A program made the translations under genes and the position numbers. A stretch of 32,189 nucleotides of DNA from Kiloniellaceae bacterium (lineage in GTDB: Bacteria > Pseudomonadota > Alphaproteobacteria > Kiloniellales > J153): positions 1 to 32,189 of the forward strand of contig JAJFGO010000063.1 of NCBI GenBank assembly GCA_021776095.1. The letters run 5' to 3'. Of this stretch, positions 24,826 through 32,189 are shown piece by piece (the stretch's first letter is position 1; each line of letters begins with the position of its first letter). The notes under the pieces are model-generated. The model was not told the origin of the DNA. It ran no database searches and saw only the letters and a program-made list of their open reading frames with translations.

Positions 24826-25959
24826 CTATGTGACCAGTTTCTTTATGAGATCGAATACCTCGAGATTGGCCAAATCGTTGAAGGTCACAAACAGCATCAG
24901 GCTGAACACGATCGCCAGTCCAATTCGGAAACCGTACTCCTGCGCGCGCTCGCCCAAAGGCCGGCCGCGCAAGGCCTCGATGCCGTAGAACAAGAGGTGC
25001 CCGCCATCCAGCATGGGAATGGGGAAAAGATTGATCAGCCCCAAGTTGATGGACAGGACGGCCATGAACCAAATAACCGATACAAAGCCCAAATCGGCCA
25101 CGGTGCCGGACATCTGGGCGATGCGGATCGGCCCGCCCAATTCCTCGGCCCCGCGCTTCCCGGTGATAATCTGCCCGACTGCGTCCAAGGTGCCGACGGT
25201 CAGGCTCCAGGTCTCCAGCCCGGCCCGCCATACGGCGGTCAGCGGATCGTGCCGGACATAATCGATTCCGCTGCGGGTGATGCCCAGAAGGCCGATTTCT
25301 TGGGTATTGCCGAATGCGTCCTCTTGCTCGCTCGCCTTGGGCGTAACGATCGCGGTGACGCTTTCGCCGTCGCGCAAGACCTCGATCGACATGGCCTGAC
25401 CGGCGCGCGGCCGCACCAGCCGCTGCACATCCTCGAACCGCTCGATCTCGGTGCCGTCCATGTCAACAATCCGGTCGCCGGGCAGGATGCCTGCCTGCTC
25501 AGCGGCGCTGTCCGGTACGACCTGGCCGACAATGGCAGGGGTAAAGGGCTGTCCGACCGTGCCGAACAAGCCGGCCAGGAACACTATGGCTAGCAGGAAG
25601 TTGGCCAAGGGGCCGGCCGCCACGATCCAGGTGCGTGCGCGAAGGCTCTGGCAGGGAAACGCAACCGCCCGTTCCTCCGGGGTCATCTGCGTGACCTCAC
25701 CGCCGGGCTGGCTGGCCGCATTGGCGTCGCCAAACATCTTCACATAGCCGCCCAGAGGAATCAGGCTGAACTTCCAGCGGGTCTGAGACCGGTCGGTCCA
25801 GCCGAAGATCTCCCGACCAAAGCCGACCGAAAACACCTCTACCCGGACGCCATGCCAGCGCGCGACCAGGAAATGCCCCATCTCGTGGACGAATACGAGA
25901 ACCGTCAGGATGACCAAGAACGGCACGATAGTTCCCAGAAATCCGCTAATCATTTCCAT
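24826..25959 (-). CDS. rseP: RIP metalloprotease RseP
   Basis: RseP is an S2P-type site-2 protease of the inner membrane; in known systems it cuts anti-sigma factors and cleared signal peptides. The 377-residue protein has the zinc site H-E-M-G-H at 25-29 in the first membrane helix, a PDZ domain at about 140-210, and the third ligand motif L-D-G-G at 317-320 within N-L-F-P-I-P-M-L-D-G-G-H. Three to four hydrophobic helices are visible. A single PDZ rather than two is seen, as in alphaproteobacterial homologues. No anti-sigma/sigma pair is in the window. Confidence 0.95.
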   Translation of the reverse strand: MEMISGFLGTIVPFLVILTVLVFVHEMGHFLVARWHGVRVEVFSVGFGREIFGWTDRSQTRWKFSLIPLGGYVKMFGDANAASQPGGEVTQMTPEERAVAFPCQSLRARTWIVAAGPLANFLLAIVFLAGLFGTVGQPFTPAIVGQVVPDSAAEQAGILPGDRIVDMDGTEIERFEDVQRLVRPRAGQAMSIEVLRDGESVTAIVTPKASEQEDAFGNTQEIGLLGITRSGIDYVRHDPLTAVWRAGLETWSLTVGTLDAVGQIITGKRGAEELGGPIRIAQMSGTVADLGFVSVIWFMAVLSINLGLINLFPIPMLDGGHLLFYGIEALRGRPLGERAQEYGFRIGLAIVFSLMLFVTFNDLANLEVFDLIKKLVT

Positions 25960-26084
25960 CGCTTATTCACCAATCAGCGCTCCAGCGGGGTGGCCCCGAG
26001 CGGCCCACACTCTACCCGCATTAATCCACAGGGAACAACCCTGAAGGCGCCAGAGCGGGCGCTCATCGGTTCCCTTACAAGGTG

Positions 26085-26090
26085 ATTATA
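26085..26090 (-). promoter_or_regulatory. TATAAT element upstream of rseP
   Basis: The 161-base gap between dxr and rseP contains a perfect TATAAT on the minus strand, about 125 bases before rseP. No good -35 sits 16-18 bases upstream, so an internal promoter for rseP-bamA-skp-lpx is only possible. Confidence 0.35.
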
Positions 26091-26120
26091 TTCAATCGCT
26101 TGTGGAGGACTCTTTAACGC

Positions 26121-27305
26121 TCAAGAGGCGAGTCCGGCGGCGATACGGCGCGCCTCCCGATCGACCGAATGAACATCCTCCAGCTGTCGAAGCGCCCGCG
26201 ACGGCAGGCGCGACAGGGTTTCCTCGACGATGGCGGCGATCCGCAAGAATCCAATCCGGCCATCCAGGAAGCATTGCACCGCGGTCTCATTGGCGGCGTT
26301 CATGACCGCCGGCGCGGTGCCGCCGGTCTGAAGGGCCTGGCGCGCAACGGCCAGGGCACGGAAGCGCACCGGATCGGGCGTCTCGAAGGTGAGCTGGTGA
26401 ATCTTGGCCAGGTCCAATGGCTCCACCGGTGCCGCCATGCGGCGCGGCCAGGCCAGGGTATAGGCGATCGGTGTGCGCATATCGGGCTGTCCCATTTGCG
26501 CTAGGACCGACCCGTCCACATAAGCGACCATGGAATGAACCACCGACTGCGGATGAACCAGGATCTCGATCCGCTCCTCCGCCAAGCCGAACAGGTGGTG
26601 CGCCTCGATCAGCTCCAACCCCTTGTTCATCATGGTCGCGGAATCGACCGATATCTTGGCGCCCATGTCCCAGTTCGGGTGGGCCACGGCCTGGGCTGGC
26701 GTAACACTTCCCATCTCGTCCAAGGACATCTCGCGGAACGGCCCACCGGATGCCGTGAGAACAATTCGCTCGACCGAATCCATTTGGTCGTAGTCGAGGA
26801 CTTGAAAGATCGCGTTATGTTCGGAATCGACCGGCAACAGGGTGGCGCCGTGGCGTGCCACCTCGGCGGTCATGAGGTCCCCTGTGCAAACCAGCGTTTC
26901 TTTGTTGGCCAGGGCGACCACGGCACCGCGCCGGATCGCCGCCAAGGTGGGCTTCAGTCCGGCCGCGCCAACGATCGCCGCCATGACCCATTCGGCCGGG
27001 CGCGCGGCGGCTTCGACCACAGCCTCGGGGCCGGCGGCAGCCTGGATGCCGGTCCCTGCCAGGGCCGCTTTCAACGCCCCGTAGCACCTTTCGTCGGCAA
27101 CCACCGCCAGCTTGGCACCAACGCGCCGCGCCTGGGCGGCAAGACGCTCCACATTGCGGTTCGCGGTCAGGGCCTCGACAGTGAAGGCCTGGGGCCATCG
27201 CTCGATCAGGTCCAAGGTGTTGCAACCGACCGACCCGGTCGATCCCAAAATGCTGACCCGCCGGGCCGGCGATTCGACGCGGGGCTGTGGAGACACACCC
27301 ACCAT
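26121..27305 (-). CDS. dxr: 1-deoxy-D-xylulose 5-phosphate reductoisomerase
   Basis: Dxr converts DXP to 2-C-methyl-D-erythritol 4-phosphate with NADPH, the committed step of the MEP isoprenoid pathway. The 394-residue protein has the NADPH loop I-L-G-S-T-G-S-V-G at 19-27, A-N-K-E-T-L-V near 133-139, the metal ligands in P-V-D-S-E-H-N-A near 158-165, and S-V-D-S-A-T-M-M-N-K-G-L-E near 217-229. The ATG has AGGA about 6 bases upstream and lies 2 bases after the cdsA stop. Confidence 0.95.
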   Translation of the reverse strand: MVGVSPQPRVESPARRVSILGSTGSVGCNTLDLIERWPQAFTVEALTANRNVERLAAQARRVGAKLAVVADERCYGALKAALAGTGIQAAAGPEAVVEAAARPAEWVMAAIVGAAGLKPTLAAIRRGAVVALANKETLVCTGDLMTAEVARHGATLLPVDSEHNAIFQVLDYDQMDSVERIVLTASGGPFREMSLDEMGSVTPAQAVAHPNWDMGAKISVDSATMMNKGLELIEAHHLFGLAEERIEILVHPQSVVHSMVAYVDGSVLAQMGQPDMRTPIAYTLAWPRRMAAPVEPLDLAKIHQLTFETPDPVRFRALAVARQALQTGGTAPAVMNAANETAVQCFLDGRIGFLRIAAIVEETLSRLPSRALRQLEDVHSVDREARRIAAGLAS

Positions 27306-27307
27306 AC

Positions 27308-28111
27308 CTATCCTGACACCCCCGTTACCAAGCGGCCGGCTCCGTAAACTAGGAACACCGAAAGCAGCCCGTCGACGCGATCGAGCAAACCTCCGTGACC
27401 TGGGAGCAAGCCGCTGGAATCCTTAACGCCATAGCGGCGCTTGAGACTCGATTCAAAAAGATCGCCCAACTGAGCGACAATCGCAAGCGCCGCGCTGGCC
27501 GCCGCCAAGGCCCAAGGCGCGGCGCTGCCAAACCAGGCGGCGCCCGCGCCGACGAGTGCCGCCGCGGCCATGCCGCCACCCAAGCCGGCCCAGGTCTTGT
27601 TGGGACTGATGGCCGGCGCCAGTTTCGGCCCACCTATCATGCGGCCGGCGAAATAGGCGCCCACGTCCGTAGCCCAGATCAAGGCAACGAGCCAGAAAAC
27701 CAGCCACAGTCCCTCGGGATGGTCATCGCGCAACCAAATGAAGGCGAGGCACGCCAAGGCGACATAGGCAACGCCGAGGCCGAGCCAGCCGGCGTCGGCT
27801 TGACCGTCCCGCGACCCACTCCACGCCGCCGCCAGGCTGCCTGCGGCAATTATCCAGCCCGCCAAAGCGTAGTACCCAAACATTCCGGCGGCCAGCGCCA
27901 CTGCGACCACGGCGGCGGCCAGGGTAACCACCCGGTCCCACCGGTTCCTTCGGCAAATCCGGGCCCATTCCCAGGCCGAGACCGCGCCAACCACTATCAT
28001 GAAAATATCGCTGTAGGGCGGCCCGGCATAGAGAACCCCCAAAACCAGGGGCGCCAGGACCAGGGCCGTCACAACCCGGGTCAAAAGCCCATCCCAAGAC
28101 CGGCGGCGCAT
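27308..28111 (-). CDS. cdsA: phosphatidate cytidylyltransferase
   Basis: CdsA makes CDP-diacylglycerol from phosphatidate and CTP, feeding all phospholipid synthesis. The 267-residue protein is almost wholly hydrophobic, with about seven or eight membrane helices. The signature is present: A-I-S-P-N-K-T-W-A-G followed by G-H-G-G-L-L-D-R-V-D-G-L near the C-terminus. The ATG at 28111 is chosen over a TTG one codon upstream; no strong ribosome site is visible. It lies 39 bases after uppS. Confidence 0.93.
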   Translation of the reverse strand: MRRRSWDGLLTRVVTALVLAPLVLGVLYAGPPYSDIFMIVVGAVSAWEWARICRRNRWDRVVTLAAAVVAVALAAGMFGYYALAGWIIAAGSLAAAWSGSRDGQADAGWLGLGVAYVALACLAFIWLRDDHPEGLWLVFWLVALIWATDVGAYFAGRMIGGPKLAPAISPNKTWAGLGGGMAAAALVGAGAAWFGSAAPWALAAASAALAIVAQLGDLFESSLKRRYGVKDSSGLLPGHGGLLDRVDGLLSVFLVYGAGRLVTGVSG

Positions 28112-28150
28112 CAATTAAGCCGCGCAAGGTGTTGTGGCGACAGCGGCACC

Positions 28151-28885
28151 TTAGCCGGAGCCGACCGCCGCGCCGTACCTCCGGTCGCGCTGCTGGAAAT
28201 CCTGGATCGCCTCGACCAAGTCGTCCTTGCCGAAGTCGGGCCAATGCTTTTGCGCGAATACGAACTCGCTGTAGGCGGATTGCCAGAGCAGGAAATTGCT
28301 GATTCGCTGCTCACCGCTGGTCCGGATGACCAGATCCGGATCCGGGGTCCCGTCGGTCGAGAGCGACCGGCCGAAGAGCCGTTCGTCGATCGACTCTGGC
28401 TTCAGCCGCCCGGCAGCCACCTCGGCCGCCAGATGCCGCGCCGCCGATACGATGTCGTGCCGCCCGCCATAGCTAATCGCCATGGTCAGGGTCAGGCCGT
28501 CGCCGCCGGCGGTGCTCACCTCGGCCTCGGTTATGAGCCGAGCGATATCGGCGGGCAGGCGCTCGCGATCACCAATTACACGCAATCGTATGCGTTCCTT
28601 ATGAAATTCCGCGATTTCGCCCTGCAAGTGCCGGCGCAGCAAGCCCATCAGCTCTTCGACCTCGGTCAGGGGCCGCTTCCAATTTTCCGAGGAGAAGCCG
28701 TAAAGGGTCAGATAGGAAACCCCCAATTCGATGGCTGCGGCGACCGTGCGCCGCACGGATTGCGCCCCGGCGCGATGGCCGGCGGCGCGCGGCAGGCCGC
28801 GTGCCTTGGCCCAACGCCCGTTGCCATCCATGATGATGGCAATGTGGGCCGGCGGGCCTGAGAAATCGTTGGAAACCACGTTCAT
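28151..28885 (-). CDS. uppS: isoprenyl (undecaprenyl) diphosphate synthase
   Basis: UppS is the cis-prenyltransferase that makes undecaprenyl diphosphate, the lipid carrier for peptidoglycan and O-antigen. The 244-residue protein shows H-I-A-I-I-M-D-G-N-G-R-W-A with catalytic Asp20, G-F-S-S-E-N-W-K-R-P near 78-87 and the C-terminal R-T-S-G-E-Q-R-I-S-N-F-L-L-W-Q. The ATG at 28885 fits the family start; the in-frame start at 28933 lies inside frr and is rejected. Four bases separate it from frr. Confidence 0.95.
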   Translation of the reverse strand: MNVVSNDFSGPPAHIAIIMDGNGRWAKARGLPRAAGHRAGAQSVRRTVAAAIELGVSYLTLYGFSSENWKRPLTEVEELMGLLRRHLQGEIAEFHKERIRLRVIGDRERLPADIARLITEAEVSTAGGDGLTLTMAISYGGRHDIVSAARHLAAEVAAGRLKPESIDERLFGRSLSTDGTPDPDLVIRTSGEQRISNFLLWQSAYSEFVFAQKHWPDFGKDDLVEAIQDFQQRDRRYGAAVGSG

Positions 28886-28889
28886 GGGC

Positions 28890-29447
28890 TCAGACCTGGA
28901 GGATCTCCTCGTCCTTTTGCGCCAAGGCGGCATCGATATCCTTAATATGCTGGTCTGTTAGCGCCTGAATCTCCTCAGACCAGAGATGGTGCTCGTCCTT
29001 GGAGATATCGCCGTCCTTCTCCATTTTCTTGAGCATTTCCATGCCGTCGCGGCGCACGTTGCGAACTGCAACCCGGGCCTGCTCGGCATATTTCGCGGCC
29101 ACCCGGGTCAACTCAACCCGGCGCTCCTCGGATAGGGCCGGGATCGGAATCCGCACCAGCTGCCCGTCGGCCGAGGGATTGAGGCCCAGCCCGGCGCCGC
29201 GGATCGCCTTTTCGACCGCGCCGACCAACGAGCGATCCCACACCTGGACCGTCACCATGCGCGGCTCCGGCACGCTGATCGAACCAACCTGGCTGATCGG
29301 CATAGCTGCGCCATAGGCGTCGACGCTCACCGGCTCCAGCAAGCCCGCCGAGGCGCGCCCGGTGCGCAGGCCCGCGAATTCGCGGCGCAGAGCCTCCTGC
29401 GCGCCGTCCATGCGCCGGGTGACATCGTCTAGGTCAGGGTCGGCCAC
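28890..29447 (-). CDS. frr: ribosome recycling factor
   Basis: RRF splits post-termination ribosomes together with EF-G. The 185-residue length equals that of the classical bacterial protein. Family blocks are [12 protein letters not shown] near the start, G-L-R-T-G-R-A-S at about 29-36, [11 protein letters not shown] near 102-112 and V-A-V-R-N-V-R-R-D near 127-135. The start is GTG at 29447, with GGGGGGA 7 bases upstream; an in-frame start at 29573 would lie inside pyrH and adds unrelated residues. It follows pyrH by 19 bases. Confidence 0.95.
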   Translation of the reverse strand: MADPDLDDVTRRMDGAQEALRREFAGLRTGRASAGLLEPVSVDAYGAAMPISQVGSISVPEPRMVTVQVWDRSLVGAVEKAIRGAGLGLNPSADGQLVRIPIPALSEERRVELTRVAAKYAEQARVAVRNVRRDGMEMLKKMEKDGDISKDEHHLWSEEIQALTDQHIKDIDAALAQKDEEILQV

Positions 29448-29466
29448 CAGTCTATCCCCCCTTGTC

Positions 29467-30192
29467 TCACGCGCGGCCGCGTACCTCGGTGAAGCGGCCA
29501 CCGCCACACAACACCTCAGCGAAGGCGCCCGAGTCGTAAATGGAGAATACCAGAATTGGGATCTTATTTTCACGGGCTAAGGAAATCGCCGCGTGGTCCA
29601 TAACGCCCAGGTCCTGAGTCAGGACGTCCCGGTAGCTCAGCCGCTCGAAACGCTGGGCTTTGGGCTCTTTGACCGGGTCGGCATCGTATACGCCGTCGAC
29701 CTTGGTGCCTTTGAGCAAAACATCGCACCCCATCTCCGATGCGCGTAGAGCGGCCGCCGTGTCCGTTGTGAAAAACGGGTTGCCGGTCCCGGCAGCGAAG
29801 ATAACAACCCGGCCCTTTTCCATGTGACGCACGGCGCGGCGCCGGATGTAGGGCTCCGCCACCGTGGCCATGGGAATCGCCGAAAGCACCCGCGTGTCCA
29901 CATCCAAGCGCTCAAGCGCGCTTTGCATGGCGAGGGAATTGATCACGGTCGCCAACATGCCCATGTAATCGGCAGTCGCACGTTCCATGCCTTGGGCGGC
30001 ACCGGCCAAACCGCGAAAGATGTTGCCCCCGCCGACCACGACGCAAACCTCAACGCCGAGCGCCTGGACGTTCTTGATGTCCTGCGCGATTCGATCGACC
30101 GTGCCCGTGTCCAAGCCGTAGTCGAGGCCGCCCATCAGCGCCTCGCCTGAGATCTTCAGCAGGACCCTTTTGTATTTCGGCGTGCCGGCCAT
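29467..30192 (-). CDS. pyrH: uridylate kinase
   Basis: PyrH phosphorylates UMP to UDP; the bacterial enzyme is a hexameric amino-acid-kinase-fold protein regulated by GTP and UTP. The 241-residue protein shows L-L-K-I-S-G-E-A-L near 11-19, [10 protein letters not shown] near 52-61, [11 protein letters not shown] near 133-143 and K-x-T-K-V-D-G-V-Y near 160-169. GGGAG lies 4-5 bases before the ATG. Its place between tsf and frr is nearly universal in proteobacteria. Confidence 0.96.
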   Translation of the reverse strand: MAGTPKYKRVLLKISGEALMGGLDYGLDTGTVDRIAQDIKNVQALGVEVCVVVGGGNIFRGLAGAAQGMERATADYMGMLATVINSLAMQSALERLDVDTRVLSAIPMATVAEPYIRRRAVRHMEKGRVVIFAAGTGNPFFTTDTAAALRASEMGCDVLLKGTKVDGVYDADPVKEPKAQRFERLSYRDVLTQDLGVMDHAAISLARENKIPILVFSIYDSGAFAEVLCGGGRFTEVRGRA

Positions 30193-30223
30193 GAAGCTCC
30201 CGCGTTGATTGCGGCTGTTCCGG

Positions 30224-30239
30224 GCGGGCGGTTGCCCGC
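30224..30239 (-). other. intercistronic hairpin between tsf and pyrH
   Basis: On the minus strand GCGGGC, loop AACC, GCCCGC form a perfect 6-bp stem within the 60-base gap. No U-tract follows, so it is more likely an mRNA structure than a terminator. Confidence 0.35.
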
Positions 30240-30252
30240 TCCGCGATCCGCG

Positions 30253-31173
30253 TTATGCCAACTGCGCCGCGACCTCCGCGGCAAAATCGCTTTCCTGGCG
30301 CTCGATCCCCTCGCCGAGTTGAAAGCGCAGGAATCCGGCGACCTTGACTGGCGCGCCCAGATCAGTGCCGGCCTGTTCGACCGCCTGACGCACCTTGCGT
30401 TCGCCGTCGATCACGAAGGTCTGATCGAGCAAGCAAACCTCTTCATAGAACTTTCGCAGCCGTCCTTCGATCATCTTTTCGATGACGTTCTCCGGCTTGC
30501 CGCTGGCGCGGGCCTGCTCGCCCAAGATATTGCGCTCGCGCTCGACCAAGGCCGGGTCGAGGTCGGCGGAATCAACCGCCTGCGGATTGGTGGCGGCCAC
30601 GTGCATGGCCAATTGACGACCAAGTACGGCGAGCTTAGCCGCGTCGCCGGTCGACTCCAAGGCGGTCAGCACACCGATCTTTCCCAAGGCGGGTGCCACT
30701 TGGTTGTGCACGTATTGGGCCACGACCCCGGTCGAAACCTCGAGGTATCCGGTGCGGCGCAAACCCATGTTCTCGCCGACCTTGGCGATCATTTCGTTGA
30801 GCTGCTCAGCGACGGTGCCGCCGCCTGGATAGCCCGCCGCGTTCAGCTTGTCCACGTCGCCGCCGGCGCCCATGGCCAGATTGGCCACGGTCCCGACGAA
30901 ACCTTGGAAAGCGTCGTTGCGAGCGACGAAATCGGTTTCCGAATTGACCTCTACAATGGCCCCGCGGGTGCCTTCGGCGGCAGTGCCGACCAGGCCCTCG
31001 GCGGCCACCCGGCCTGCCTTTTTTGCGGCCGCGGCCAGTCCCTTCTTACGCAGCCAATCGACCGCGCCTTCCAGGTCGCCGGCGGTCTCGGTCAACGCCT
31101 TCTTGCAGACCATCATGCCGGCGCCGGTTTTTTCGCGCAGGTCCTTCACCAACGCTGCGGTAATCTCAGCCAT
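30253..31173 (-). CDS. tsf: translation elongation factor Ts
   Basis: EF-Ts is the guanine-nucleotide exchange factor for EF-Tu. The 306-residue protein has the N-terminal UBA-like domain with [13 protein letters not shown] near 9-21, the core motif E-T-D-F-V-A-R-N at about 79-86, and the dimerisation and C-terminal modules with V-I-E-K-M-I-E-G-R near the last third. AGGAG lies 12 bases before the ATG, longer than usual. It follows rpsB by 80 bases, the conserved rpsB-tsf pair. Confidence 0.96.
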   Translation of the reverse strand: MAEITAALVKDLREKTGAGMMVCKKALTETAGDLEGAVDWLRKKGLAAAAKKAGRVAAEGLVGTAAEGTRGAIVEVNSETDFVARNDAFQGFVGTVANLAMGAGGDVDKLNAAGYPGGGTVAEQLNEMIAKVGENMGLRRTGYLEVSTGVVAQYVHNQVAPALGKIGVLTALESTGDAAKLAVLGRQLAMHVAATNPQAVDSADLDPALVERERNILGEQARASGKPENVIEKMIEGRLRKFYEEVCLLDQTFVIDGERKVRQAVEQAGTDLGAPVKVAGFLRFQLGEGIERQESDFAAEVAAQLA

Positions 31174-31253
31174 AACTTCAATCGTCTCCTGGGCAGAATC
31201 GTCTTTGCGGATGCTGGCCGATCGGCAGGGCCGGCGCCCCTATGCCGACGCTC

Positions 31254-32108
31254 TTAGGCCGGCGTTGTGGTGGTTTCGCCACCGGCCTCTGGAGCAGGCT
31301 CGGCGGGCGCCTCTGGAGCGGCCTCGGCGGACGCCTCGGGCGTGGGCGCAGCAGCCGGTTCGGGCAGAACTTCGACCACGGCTTCCTCCGCCTCCCCGAC
31401 GTCGCCACCGCTGGCGATCAATTCGGCCTGAATGCCGTCGAGTACGGAATCCGATATCAGGTCGCAATACATGCCAATGGCCCGCAGGGCATCGTCGTTG
31501 CCGGGGATCGGGTAATCGATGCGCGCCGGGTTCGAGTTGGAATCGACCACGGCGACCACCGGGATGTTGAGGACTTTGGCCTCATCCACGGCGATGTGTT
31601 CCTTGTTGGTGTCGACTACGAACAATACGTCCGGCAGTCCGCCCATTTCCTTGATTCCGCCTAGGGCGCGTTCCAGTTTGTCGCGCTCGCGGGTCAGGTT
31701 AAGCAGCTCTTTCTTGGTCAGGCCCTCGACTTCGCCCTGTAGGCGTTCGTCCAGCTCCTTCAAACGGCGGATTGAAAGGGAGATGGTCTTCCAATTGGTC
31801 AACATCCCACCTAGCCAGCGGTGGTTCACGTAATGCTGGCCGCAGCGCTTAGCGGTTTCGGCGATCTTCTCGCTGGCCTGGCGCTTGGTTCCGACGAACA
31901 GCACGCGACCGCCGCCGGCGACCACGCCACGAACGAACAGAAGCGCCTGATGCAGCAGGGGCACCGTCTGTTCCAGGTCCAGGATATGGACCCCGTTACG
32001 CTTGCCGAAGATGTAGGGCGCCATGCGGGGGTTCCAGCGGCGCGTGGTGTGTCCGAAGTGAACGCCAGCCTCGAGCAGCTGGCGCATGGTGAATTCAGGA
32101 AGGGCCAT
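31254..32108 (-). CDS. rpsB: 30S ribosomal protein S2
   Basis: S2 binds late in 30S assembly and helps recruit S1. The 284-residue protein has the S2 signature blocks [10 protein letters not shown] near 11-20, R-W-N-P-x-M near 24-29, [13 protein letters not shown] near 93-105, and D-T-N-K-E-H near 165-170. About 50 C-terminal residues are an Ala/Pro/Glu-rich tail with repeated A-E/A-P-E units ending in Thr residues, an extension seen in some alphaproteobacterial S2 proteins. The ATG at 32108 is chosen because the family begins M-A-L-P-E-F; GAGAG lies just upstream. The promoter is probably in the 81 bases to the window end or beyond. Confidence 0.96.
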   Translation of the reverse strand: MALPEFTMRQLLEAGVHFGHTTRRWNPRMAPYIFGKRNGVHILDLEQTVPLLHQALLFVRGVVAGGGRVLFVGTKRQASEKIAETAKRCGQHYVNHRWLGGMLTNWKTISLSIRRLKELDERLQGEVEGLTKKELLNLTRERDKLERALGGIKEMGGLPDVLFVVDTNKEHIAVDEAKVLNIPVVAVVDSNSNPARIDYPIPGNDDALRAIGMYCDLISDSVLDGIQAELIASGGDVGEAEEAVVEVLPEPAAAPTPEASAEAAPEAPAEPAPEAGGETTTTPA

Positions 32109-32189
32109 GATCTCTCTTTTCCGGTTCTGCCGCCGCGGGCGTTGCATCCGTCATCCGGACACCGGAGCGACTCCCAGGGATGTCTCCCC
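32109..32189 (-). promoter_or_regulatory. partial rpsB leader
   Basis: The last 81 bases lie upstream of rpsB. S2 commonly represses its own message through leader structure, but too little of the leader is present to judge a motif, and no promoter can be assigned. Confidence 0.25.

Noticed and set aside
27395-28861. 488-codon plus-strand open frame opposite cdsA and uppS
   Set aside because: It is antisense to two well-identified essential genes, with biased composition and no motif.

Overview
The window is a GC-rich chromosomal segment from an alphaproteobacterium, most likely a Rhodospirillales-like lineage. Three things point there. The gene order rpsB-tsf-pyrH-frr-uppS-cdsA-dxr-rseP-bamA-skp-lpxD-fabZ-lpxA-lpxI-lpxB is the classic alphaproteobacterial one. 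UDP-2,3-diacylglucosamine hydrolysis uses LpxI (LpxH is not seen). The lexA promoter carries a GAAC-N7-GAAC box of the alphaproteobacterial type. No species can be named from sequence alone.

Layout. Positions 1-2730 hold a secreted PEP-CTERM protein and a divergent polysaccharide deacetylase, both on the minus strand, with structured intergenic DNA between them. Positions 2729-3670 are a visibly AT-richer two-gene cassette on the minus strand: a DUF2188-type small protein and an unrecognised protein with a possible integrase-like N-terminal half. The cassette has its own near-consensus promoter and sits directly upstream of trpG, where trpE might be expected. Positions 3780-8036 are a tight plus-strand operon, trpG-trpD-trpC-moaC-moeA (tryptophan and molybdenum cofactor synthesis), with an extended -10 promoter. 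lexA follows with its own SOS-controlled promoter, then a cupin and a GNAT acetyltransferase. comEC lies on the minus strand, divergent from glnS-gltX and gltA on the plus strand. A strong hairpin terminator after gltA separates it from the convergent minus-strand genes.

Positions 17036-32108 are all minus strand. The order of transcription is rpsB, tsf, pyrH, frr (translation and UMP kinase), uppS, cdsA, dxr (isoprenoid and phospholipid precursors), rseP, bamA, skp (envelope stress and outer-membrane protein assembly), lpxD, fabZ, lpxA, lpxI, lpxB (lipid A), then a glyoxalase I. Genes overlap or are separated by a few bases, so most of this is probably a few long transcripts coupling translation capacity to envelope growth.

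Most of the window is ordinary core genome. The parts most worth a second look are the low-GC cassette upstream of trpG, the paired inverted SOS half-boxes at lexA, the GlnRS gene inserted beside GluRS, the ComEC with a metallo-beta-lactamase-like tail lacking metal ligands, and the imperfect 49-base hairpin near 1104-1152. No CRISPR array, rRNA, tRNA, transposase or complete mobile element was seen.
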